From Methanosarcinales archaeon (GTDB lineage: Archaea; Halobacteriota; Methanosarcinia; Methanosarcinales; Methanogasteraceae), in the NCBI GenBank assembly GCA_030640725.1, contig DAOWIV010000235.1, positions 1-8,587 of the forward strand: a stretch of 8,587 nucleotides of DNA, written 5' to 3'. Each line of letters opens with the position of its first letter. The first letter of the stretch is position 1. Shown here piece by piece: positions 1-5,553 of this stretch. Both the position numbers and the translations under genes were made by a program. The notes beneath the pieces were generated by a model that searched no databases, was not told the DNA's origin, and saw only the letters and a list, made by a program, of their open reading frames with translations.

Positions 1-303
1 ATAAAAGCACGTTCATCTACAGTAAAATTTGGCGATGCTGCTCTTTTTGCAGCTATTCCGCATGAATATAGGGAGAACTATTGGTTTGTTTTTTATTCAG
101 AACGTTTAGAAAAAACATTCATTTTATCTTCTAAAGAGTTTATCTCTGAGTCAGTACAAAACAAGAATGGAAAGAATGTCGGATTGAGAAGTATATGGTT
201 CAATGGTAAAAACACAAAAAATAAAAAAGAGCATGTAAAACCACAATTTGAGAAATATGTAGTTGAAAATTTTCAAAGACTAATAAACGAAAATCCAGAT
301 TAA
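1..303 (+). CDS. Hypothetical protein, C-terminal 100 residues (5' end outside the window); possible nuclease-like tail
   Basis: Reading frame 1 is open from the first base to TAA at 301-303, giving the last 100 residues of a gene that begins upstream. I do not firmly recognise the family. The visible part starts with IKARSS, then has a hydrophobic/aromatic strand (NYWFVFYSERLEKTFILSS) and a basic, Asn/Lys-rich tail. A strand ending in a Lys followed by 'YWFVFY...FILSSKEF' recalls the back half of PD-(D/E)XK nuclease-like proteins found in restriction and defence islands, where the Lys belongs to the (D/E)xK motif; this is only inference, and the acidic residues would lie outside the window. 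Base composition is about 30% G+C by hand count, clearly lower than all genes downstream, and codons are A/T-ending, which suggests horizontal acquisition. It converges on the alanine dehydrogenase gene. Confidence 0.6.
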   Translation: MKARSSTVKFGDAALFAAIPHEYRENYWFVFYSERLEKTFILSSKEFISESVQNKNGKNVGLRSIWFNGKNTKNKKEHVKPQFEKYVVENFQRLINENPD

Positions 304-560
304 ATTGGTCGCAACTGCACCTAACAACGTGTATATGCTCCGCCACATTTTGCCTGCGCTTCGCTCTGGAAAAACGTCGTAATATCTGCATATGGATTGA
401 AAAACTAAAATCAGCGAACCGATGGAAATATCAAATCCATGAGCATCCTTCTGATGCCCCGGATTTCCAATCCGGCTGGTTCGTGACTTTGGGGGACTAC
501 ACAGAGATCCCCTACAATCGACACCCTGCCAGCACAACCCCATTCTCCATTGTGCCGACA
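304..560. other. Convergent intergenic region with a cluster of short hairpins
   Basis: No convincing gene is seen between the stop of the AT-rich gene and the stop of the minus-strand dehydrogenase. Directly visible are four consecutive short inverted repeats: ATGGA/TCCAT (422-426 with 436-440), GCATC/GATGC (443-447 with 453-457), CCGGATT/AATCCGG (459-465 with 469-475, three-base loop) and GGGGA/TCCCC (492-496 with 508-512). Further left, ACCTAAC (319-325) is followed by GTGTATATGC (329-338), whose ATATGC core is complementary to GCATAT at 388-393. Short A-runs at 370-374 and 400-404 would be T-runs in a minus-strand transcript and could help end the dehydrogenase message. The base composition shift from AT-rich to balanced happens here, so this may be the edge of an acquired segment. 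Confidence 0.5.
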
Positions 561-1532
561 TCAGAACAGCTTCAGACGCGTACCAATCCCCCTCTCGACC
601 GCCTGCTGGTAGATGTGGTTTGCCGTCGAGACGTCCTGTATGGCAAGTCCTGTCGAGTCAAAGACCGTGATCTCACTATCGCGGGTTCTTCCAGGCTTTA
701 TTCCTGCGACAACCTCGCCAAGCGTGCCATAAATGTCATCGACCGTTATGACGCCGTCTTTGAGCGGAACATTGATCTCCCCGGAGTGGGTTGCCTGCGC
801 ATAATCATCGATCACGATTCGTGACCGTTTTAGTATCAGTGGATCAAGCTCCTCCTTGCCCTTCGCGTCCGCGCCGATGGCATTTATGTGCGTACCCTCC
901 CGCACCCAGCCATCAGCCACGATCGGCGCTCTCACCGGGGTTGTTGTTACCAGTATGTCGCAGTCGCACGCATCTCTCACGCTCTCCGCGATCACGATGT
1001 CGCACCCGAGTTCTGCCATGTCCTCTCTGAACCTATTGCAGGTTGTAGCCGACACATCGACAATTTTAACGGTCTCGATATTTCGGACCAGGGAGAGCGC
1101 TTGCAACTGGGTCCTTGCCTGCCGCCCCGCGCCGATCATGCCCACCACGGCTGCATCGCGCCGCGCAAGATGATCCGCAGCCACGCCTCCTGCCGCACCG
1201 GTCCGCATATCTGTGAGATATGTGCCGTCCATCACCGCAAGCGGGGTGCCGGTCTCAATCGAGTTCAGCACGACAACCGCCATCACAGTGGGAAGTCCTT
1301 TTGCCGGGTTACCGGGATGCGCATTAACGATCTTCACGCCCGCAATGCCTGCACTCTCGAGATACGCGGGCATGGTGCGCAGATCGCCCGTTGGGAAGTA
1401 GAGGTAGGATTTTGCAGGCATCTGCACTCGTTCCATGCCGTGCTCCATAAACGCAGCCTCGACCACCTCAAGCGCACCGCGCATGTCAAGCAGTTCTCTC
1501 ACGTCGTCCGCGGTAAGATACAGTATCTCCAT
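561..1532 (-). CDS. ala: Alanine dehydrogenase, archaeal type (ornithine cyclodeaminase/mu-crystallin family)
   Basis: Cytoplasmic NAD(H)-dependent enzyme interconverting alanine with pyruvate and ammonia, of the ornithine cyclodeaminase/mu-crystallin fold and unrelated to bacterial Ald. The translation matches my memory of the Archaeoglobus fulgidus enzyme closely: MPAK near residue 39, the HPGNPxKGLPTVMA block containing the substrate-pocket region, the RTGAAGG loop, the Rossmann motif GAGRQA for NAD, THINAIGADxxGKxELDP, SGEINVPL and the C-terminal FDSTGLAIQDV. Length, 323 residues, is normal for the family. I chose the ATG at 1532-1530 because MEILYLT aligns with the family N-terminus; an in-frame ATG nine bases upstream (1541) is equally open. 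Neither has a clear Shine-Dalgarno, and no TATA box sits at a standard distance. It appears monocistronic. Ornithine cyclodeaminase or another imine reductase is the alternative function, less likely given the motif match. Confidence 0.93.
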   Translation of the reverse strand: MEILYLTADDVRELLDMRGALEVVEAAFMEHGMERVQMPAKSYLYFPTGDLRTMPAYLESAGIAGVKIVNAHPGNPAKGLPTVMAVVVLNSIETGTPLAVMDGTYLTDMRTGAAGGVAADHLARRDAAVVGMIGAGRQARTQLQALSLVRNIETVKIVDVSATTCNRFREDMAELGCDIVIAESVRDACDCDILVTTTPVRAPIVADGWVREGTHINAIGADAKGKEELDPLILKRSRIVIDDYAQATHSGEINVPLKDGVITVDDIYGTLGEVVAGIKPGRTRDSEITVFDSTGLAIQDVSTANHIYQQAVERGIGTRLKLF

Positions 1533-1868
1533 ACGGATCATTGTTGCGCTGGACGTGGATAATTGTTGCGTGAGACTAATGGGTGCAGCGTGCGGATGAT
1601 GCCTTGGTGCTCGCAGTCCGCAGAATCGGTTGTTGGCGTTTCAGGAAAAAATGAGTCTTTTTAATTTCTTCTGGCGGTTGAAAAACATGATGCCAATCCT
1701 GCAAACACCGATTACACCGATTTTAGACACATCTGCGTAAATTTGTGGAATCCGCATCTACGATAATTATCATAAATCACCGATTTTTTAGACACCACCC
1801 CGGTTACCACTCAAACGGTTGCAAAACCTATGCGATTTCACGAAAACCACCTTAACATGCCAGCCGAA
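1533..1868. other. Intergenic region with short CACCGATT repeats
   Basis: This 336-base stretch lies downstream of the KaiC-like gene and upstream of the alanine dehydrogenase, both on the minus strand. No gene is supported on either strand. It contains a perfect tandem pair ACACCGATT (1705-1713 and 1714-1722) and a longer imperfect direct repeat, CACCGATTTTAGACAC at 1715-1730 and CACCGATTTTTTAGACAC at 1778-1795. The palindrome GATAATTATC is at 1762-1771, and the inverted pair TGCGGA/TCCGCA at 1591-1596 and 1617-1622. The T-rich stretch near 1652-1669 could hold a minus-strand promoter for the dehydrogenase, but its distance from the start is more than 100 bases. No strong terminator is seen after the KaiC-like gene. 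Confidence 0.5.
1705..1795. repeat. Short direct repeats CACCGATT(T)nAGACAC
   Basis: Three copies of ACACCGATT/CACCGATT occur: 1705-1713, 1714-1722 and 1778-1785. The second and third extend into TTTTAGACAC and TTTTTTAGACAC, with the third carrying two more Ts. Spacing between the two long copies is 63 bases start to start. Copy number is too low and too uneven for CRISPR. It could be decayed dispersed intergenic repeat or a set of protein-binding sites. Confidence 0.5.
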
Positions 1869-2606
1869 TCATCCCAGCATGACCGGATATTGCGGTGCAT
1901 GTGAGAAGACTGCTGATCCGACATGCACAACGATCCCGTCTTTTGTGATATTATAGGGTTTGATTTCGCGGGAGTGCTCCATGCGTCTCATCTTCGAGAC
2001 CTCGATGACGGCGGTTGTGGTATGGAGGTCGCCAGCCCTCACATGCCTCATCGAGATCACGCCATCTGATATATACTCGACCAACCCGTTTTTTGAACTG
2101 TAGGGCTGCTCTTTGTCGGTTTCAGACGTGAATAAAGCGGTTATCCCGCTTTCCTTCACTATATGTGCAAAATTGAAGAGATGATTACGTCTCTCGGTAT
2201 CCGTATCGAGTATCATCTCATATAGTGTTATCGGGTCGACCACCAGTCTCTCGGCGTTGAACGTTCTGAAAAGGTCCGGCAGTTCATTTTCTATCCGTTC
2301 GATCGTTGATTTGATGTTTAGTGCGCCCAGTTTAATCAGAATCAGTTTTTCGTCTTCGATATATCTTGTAAAATCCCATCCGAACATTCCGGCAGTTTCA
2401 ATAAGTTCTTTCTCATCCTCTTCCAGACTTATGTAGATGCAATTACGGCCGTTTGAGATCCCCGCGTGTGTGAACTGGAGTGCAAGCGTCGTTTTTCCGG
2501 TTCCAAACGAGCCAAGCACAGTCACGATATGTCCTTCCGGTATACCGCCATTCAACATCACATCCAACCCTGCGACGCCAGTATCCAACAGTTTAATACC
2601 CTCCAC
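1869..2606 (-). CDS. KaiC-like RecA-superfamily ATPase, single domain
   Basis: A 245-residue single-domain KaiC/RadA-like (KaiC/GvpD/RAD55) ATPase. The N-terminus DTGVAGLDVMLNGGIPEG is the classic family lead-in; Walker A is GSFGTGKTT at residues 32-40 (Lys38), the paired glutamates that activate water are EE at 62-63 in YISLEEDEKE, and the Walker B strand is LVVDP with Asp124. The C-terminal KMRRMEHSREIKPYNIT block, which contacts the neighbouring subunit's nucleotide in KaiC relatives, is present. All catalytic residues are therefore intact. The start codon is GTG (2606-2604) and overlaps the end of the upstream gene by 14 bases, with a weak AGAGAG upstream, indicating translational coupling. 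In archaea such proteins include ArlH, the archaellum assembly regulator; this one lies next to a pilus-like operon, so a comparable regulatory or signalling role is inferred, not shown. Confidence 0.88.
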   Translation of the reverse strand: MEGIKLLDTGVAGLDVMLNGGIPEGHIVTVLGSFGTGKTTLALQFTHAGISNGRNCIYISLEEDEKELIETAGMFGWDFTRYIEDEKLILIKLGALNIKSTIERIENELPDLFRTFNAERLVVDPITLYEMILDTDTERRNHLFNFAHIVKESGITALFTSETDKEQPYSSKNGLVEYISDGVISMRHVRAGDLHTTTAVIEVSKMRRMEHSREIKPYNITKDGIVVHVGSAVFSHAPQYPVMLG

Positions 2607-3447
2607 AAACTCTCTTTACGTTTGATACCTCAAAACCTTTTTGGATGCCGATCTGCGTCTCGAAATTGACGATATTGTCCTGATCCAGTAGCGGCAAGAC
2701 CCCTCTGAACTTTTTCATGTGCATGAAACGCTGCCGCTTTGTTGAACCGAGTTTACCCCACTCAAAGACGAGCACACCATCCGCGCATTCGGCGAGTTCT
2801 TCCTGCTTGTTTCTGTCGATTATACTATCTCCGAGTATCGCATAAACTATGCCGTTCCATTTCTTCGAGATTCTCTGTAGTCCGCGCATGAACATGATCA
2901 AATCCTTCCATTCGAGATTCTCCAGACAATACTGGGCAAGCGCGGTCAGTGAGTCGATGATGACGATACTGTCCCTGGCGTTTTCATCAAGATACTTAAT
3001 CAGCGTCTTGATCAGGTTTGCATCTCCATTCCACTTCAAGGAATTGAGTGAGATGTCACTTCCCGAGGTCCATGACAATGGGACGGAGGATCTGGCAAAG
3101 TATGCGCCCGAAAAGTCCTTGAACTCCATGTGAGTACTCAATGTGTCGCAATACTCAGGGAAAGAGTGCGCCAGTTCGGTCAGAACGTCCTCTCTGGATT
3201 TTGTAAATGAGATGTAACATATCTTGTTTGGTACGGTGGATCCATTCGAGTTGTTCTCATCTTCTGTCGTTTGATGTGATGATAATAGTCCTGCAGCAGA
3301 CGTGTACACAAACTCAACGTCGCCTGCTCCCAACTCACCAAGCAGCAGGACCAGCGAGCCTGCCGGAAATCCGCCATCTATCGTGGTATCCAACGAATCA
3401 ATCCCGGACGGGATTTTCTTAAGTGTTGTAGATATGTCTATTGTCAT
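2593..3447 (-). CDS. KaiC-like protein with inactivated ATP-binding site
   Basis: A 284-residue KaiC/RecA-fold protein. The lead-in IPSGIDSLDTTIDGGFPAGS is typical, but the Walker A position reads GELGAGDVE (residues 37-45): the Lys and Thr/Ser that hold ATP phosphates are replaced by Asp43 and Val44. The paired catalytic glutamates are also gone, with Thr82-Lys83 in YISFTKSRED. The Walker B strand VIIDSLT is kept (Asp165). Loss of both elements points to a pseudo-ATPase, a type known in archaeal genomes as inactivated KaiC-like proteins. A Ser/Asn-rich insertion lies around residues 56-73. I chose the ATG at 3447 rather than the frame's opening at 3591 because AAGGGGG sits seven bases upstream, a TATA box follows at the right distance, and the family N-terminus begins just after it. 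It is the first gene of a two-gene operon with the active paralogue and probably forms a mixed complex with it (inference). Confidence 0.85.
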   Translation of the reverse strand: MTIDISTTLKKIPSGIDSLDTTIDGGFPAGSLVLLLGELGAGDVEFVYTSAAGLLSSHQTTEDENNSNGSTVPNKICYISFTKSREDVLTELAHSFPEYCDTLSTHMEFKDFSGAYFARSSVPLSWTSGSDISLNSLKWNGDANLIKTLIKYLDENARDSIVIIDSLTALAQYCLENLEWKDLIMFMRGLQRISKKWNGIVYAILGDSIIDRNKQEELAECADGVLVFEWGKLGSTKRQRFMHMKKFRGVLPLLDQDNIVNFETQIGIQKGFEVSNVKRVCGGY

Positions 3448-3454
3448 TATAGTG

Positions 3455-3461
3455 CCCCCTT
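3455..3461 (-). promoter_or_regulatory. Ribosome binding site that fixes the start of the inactive KaiC-like gene
   Basis: On the minus strand AAGGGGG is followed by seven bases and then ATG at 3447-3445. This G-rich site can pair with the anti-Shine-Dalgarno and excludes the longer start at 3591. Confidence 0.6.
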
Positions 3462-3491
3462 TGCTGTATAATATTATATGTGTATTGCATA

Positions 3492-3501
3492 GCATATAAA
3501 G
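3492..3501 (-). promoter_or_regulatory. Probable archaeal TATA box for the KaiC-like operon
   Basis: CTTTATATGC on the minus strand. A start about 25 bases downstream would fall near 3470, giving a leader of roughly 23 bases containing the ribosome binding site. A second AT-rich stretch at 3467-3480 is closer to the start codon and is a weaker candidate. Confidence 0.5.
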
Positions 3502-3607
3502 TTGTCGGTTTATCTCAAAATTCAGTGAAATCATAGCATATTGGTATAACCACTCCGGACGATCCCAGAAATCGTATGCCATCGTGCGCACTTCCGGAAG
3601 AGAAACA

Positions 3608-3615
3608 CATATATG
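3608..3615 (+). promoter_or_regulatory. Probable archaeal TATA box for the pilus-like operon
   Basis: CATATATG preceded by GAAACA. Transcription would start near 3637, about 24 bases before the ATG at 3661. It faces away from the opposite-strand TATA box about 110 bases to the left, so both operons share this divergent 213-base region. Confidence 0.45.
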
Positions 3616-3660
3616 CTGCCACGCCGAACATTTAATGGAAATGCCTGATCAACGTTAGTT

Positions 3661-5553
3661 ATGGGACTACATGGGCACCTGCAGGGGTGGGAAAACGTGC
3701 CGGACGATCTTGAAACCTTGGATTATACAGAACCAATTGAAGAATGGGATGTAGGCAACATCGGGGGAGTACAACCCGACACGGAAGAACCGACCAATGG
3801 AAATGGGCGAAATGAGCGCAAACGCACAGGGTCGTTAAAAAGGAAGATTAAAGAGGGGCATATAGGTGATACCGGGGGGTCGCAACCTGATACGGAAAAA
3901 CCGCTCAATGGAGATGGTGAAAACGGGCACAAACGTACAGGATTGATGAAAGAAAAGATTAAAGAAGAATATGCAGACATAAAAGACTATCTTAAGATAC
4001 TGTTCAGGAAGAAACTAATTTTAGAACCTTACAGCGCGGAAGAATTCGGTCCGCTCGTGACATTCGATGGCATGGAAGGCTACAGCGAGGTGGAACGTTA
4101 CTGGGTCGATAAACCTTATGCATTCGTATCGATACTGCGCAATGACCAGAGCCACGATTACCTCTATTTTGTTGCCGAACCCGAGCTATCGATGTTTGAA
4201 CGGATGCTGCTTGAGACGGTTTATGAAAACATCCTTGATACGCTGACACTGTATGATACATCAGATGAGGTCAGAAGCGATATTATAGAGGAGAAGACGC
4301 TCGAACTCATCGACGGATACTCGGTAGATGTGAGTATGCTTTCGTTGCATAAAATTCTCTATTATATTAAAAGAGATTACATCGGCTACGAGCGGGTCGA
4401 TGCCCTGATGAAGGATCCGCACATCGAAGATATATCCTGTGACGGGTTGAGCGTGCCGGTCTTCCTGTATCACCGGAAATACCAGAACATACCAACAAAT
4501 CTCATGTTTGATGGCGATAGGCTTGATACGTTCATACAGAGACTCGCTCAGGAGTGTGGCAAACAGATATCCATAGGCGAGCCGCTGCTAAATTCCACGC
4601 TCTTAGACGGCTCCAGGTTGAATGCAACGCTCGGGCAGGAGATCACCTTCCGGGGCGGCTCGTTTACCATACGAAAGTTCCGGGATCAGGCATTCACTCC
4701 GGCAGACCTGATCAGAAACGGCACGTTCTCTTATGAAGTGCTTGCGTACCTCTGGCTTGCTGTCGAGAATAACAAGAGCATGATCTTTGCAGGCGCAACT
4801 GCTGCGGGAAAGACATCGAGCCTCAATGCGGTATCCCTGTTCATCCCGCCGATGGCAAAGATCGTCAGCATCGAGGATACGCATGAACTGGTGTTGCACC
4901 ACGCAAACTGGATCGGCAGCGTCACGCGTGAATCGTTCTCAAAGACTGCGAATGTGCGTGACATTGACATGTTCGAACTGCTCAGGCAGGCGCTACGGCA
5001 ACGCCCTGAATTCATACTCGTGGGTGAGATCCGGGGGCGGGAAGCTCTGACACTCTTCCAGGCGATGTCCACTGGACACACGACATACTCCACGATGCAT
5101 GCCGATTCGGTGCATACGGTGATCAGCCGGCTCGAAGGCGATCCGATAAACGTTCCAAGGGTGATGGTCCAGGCACTTGATATTCTCTGCATCCAGACAC
5201 TGGCACATGTTGGTGGAACGCGGGTTCGCCGCGCGGAGATGTTGATAGAGTTCATGGGACTTGATCCGCAGACCGGGGATATGAGATTCAATGATCTCTA
5301 CTGGTGGGATCCGAAGACTGACCGATTCAAGGGTGGCGGCAGTTCATCAGTGCTAAACGCAATCATGACAAAGCGCGGATGGGACGAAAAGAAACTGCGA
5401 TCCGAGATCGGGGACCGGGAGAAGATTCTCCGGTACATGGTTGACACGGATATGGATGAGCACGATGTCGTTTCCCTGATACAGAGATATTACACCGATC
5501 CGGAGAGTGTCATGGACATGGTGAACGCGGAGATATATGAATCTAATTTATAA
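3661..5553 (+). CDS. GspE/PilB-family type IV pilus/secretion ATPase, archaeal
   Basis: A 630-residue cytoplasmic hexameric ATPase that powers assembly of pilin-like subunits through the membrane platform encoded next. Residues 31-67 and 68-104 are a tandem duplication (37 residues each, about 59% identical) rich in charged residues, Gly and Asn, probably disordered. The archaeal N-terminal domain follows, including VERYWVDKPYAFV. The catalytic domain has Walker A GATAAGKTS (378-386, Lys384), Asp box SIEDTHEL (403-410), Walker B ILVGEIRGRE (452-461, Glu456) and His box TGHTTYSTMH (471-480). The C-terminal part after about residue 520 is the long archaeal extension. All key residues are present. 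The start is ambiguous: ATG at 3661 lacks a good ribosome binding site, whereas GTG at 3697 (residue 13) is preceded by AGGGGTGG with proper spacing. It overlaps the next gene by 17 bases. Confidence 0.95.
   Translation: MGLHGHLQGWENVPDDLETLDYTEPIEEWDVGNIGGVQPDTEEPTNGNGRNERKRTGSLKRKIKEGHIGDTGGSQPDTEKPLNGDGENGHKRTGLMKEKIKEEYADIKDYLKILFRKKLILEPYSAEEFGPLVTFDGMEGYSEVERYWVDKPYAFVSILRNDQSHDYLYFVAEPELSMFERMLLETVYENILDTLTLYDTSDEVRSDIIEEKTLELIDGYSVDVSMLSLHKILYYIKRDYIGYERVDALMKDPHIEDISCDGLSVPVFLYHRKYQNIPTNLMFDGDRLDTFIQRLAQECGKQISIGEPLLNSTLLDGSRLNATLGQEITFRGGSFTIRKFRDQAFTPADLIRNGTFSYEVLAYLWLAVENNKSMIFAGATAAGKTSSLNAVSLFIPPMAKIVSIEDTHELVLHHANWIGSVTRESFSKTANVRDIDMFELLRQALRQRPEFILVGEIRGREALTLFQAMSTGHTTYSTMHADSVHTVISRLEGDPINVPRVMVQALDILCIQTLAHVGGTRVRRAEMLIEFMGLDPQTGDMRFNDLYWWDPKTDRFKGGGSSSVLNAIMTKRGWDEKKLRSEIGDREKILRYMVDTDMDEHDVVSLIQRYYTDPESVMDMVNAEIYESNL
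3751..3972 (+). repeat. Tandem 111-base in-frame duplication in the ATPase N-terminus
   Basis: Two adjacent units, 3751-3861 and 3862-3972, encode 37 residues each. Shared positions include GGxQPDTE, a following Pro, NGxG, KRTG and KIKE; 22 of 37 residues are identical. The units have diverged mostly by amino-acid-changing substitutions, so the duplication is not recent. It lies ahead of the conserved archaeal N-terminal domain and looks like an added tether. Confidence 0.8.
5529..5532 (+). promoter_or_regulatory. Ribosome binding site of the membrane platform gene, inside the ATPase gene
   Basis: GGAG four bases before the ATG at 5537, located within the last codons of the ATPase gene. With the 17-base overlap this supports coupled translation of ATPase and platform. 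Confidence 0.5.

Noticed and set aside
459..475. Hairpin CCGGA-TTTCCAA-TCCGG resembles a tRNA-Gly (TCC) anticodon arm
   Set aside because: No matching D arm with the conserved bases, no T arm with TTCRA at the right distance and no acceptor stem could be found on either side.
888..1562. Long plus-strand open frame of 224 codons opposite the alanine dehydrogenase
   Set aside because: It is antisense to a strongly recognised enzyme, is rich in His, Arg and Cys in a way typical of shadow frames, and has no family resemblance.
1705..1795. CRISPR-like array
   Set aside because: Only two to three copies, unequal unit length and spacing, two copies in direct contact, and no cas genes in the window.
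1817..1828. GGTTGCAAAACC as a terminator hairpin after the active KaiC-like gene
   Set aside because: Only a four-base stem, and no T-run directly follows on the minus strand.
3448..3591. Upstream extension of the inactive KaiC-like protein to an ATG at 3591
   Set aside because: The extra 48 residues do not resemble the family, they would cover the TATA box and ribosome binding site, and the start at 3447 has good signals.
4731..5291. Minus-strand open frame of 186 codons opposite the secretion ATPase
   Set aside because: It lies entirely across the Walker A to His box region of a certain gene; its Ser/Arg/Cys-rich composition marks it as a shadow.
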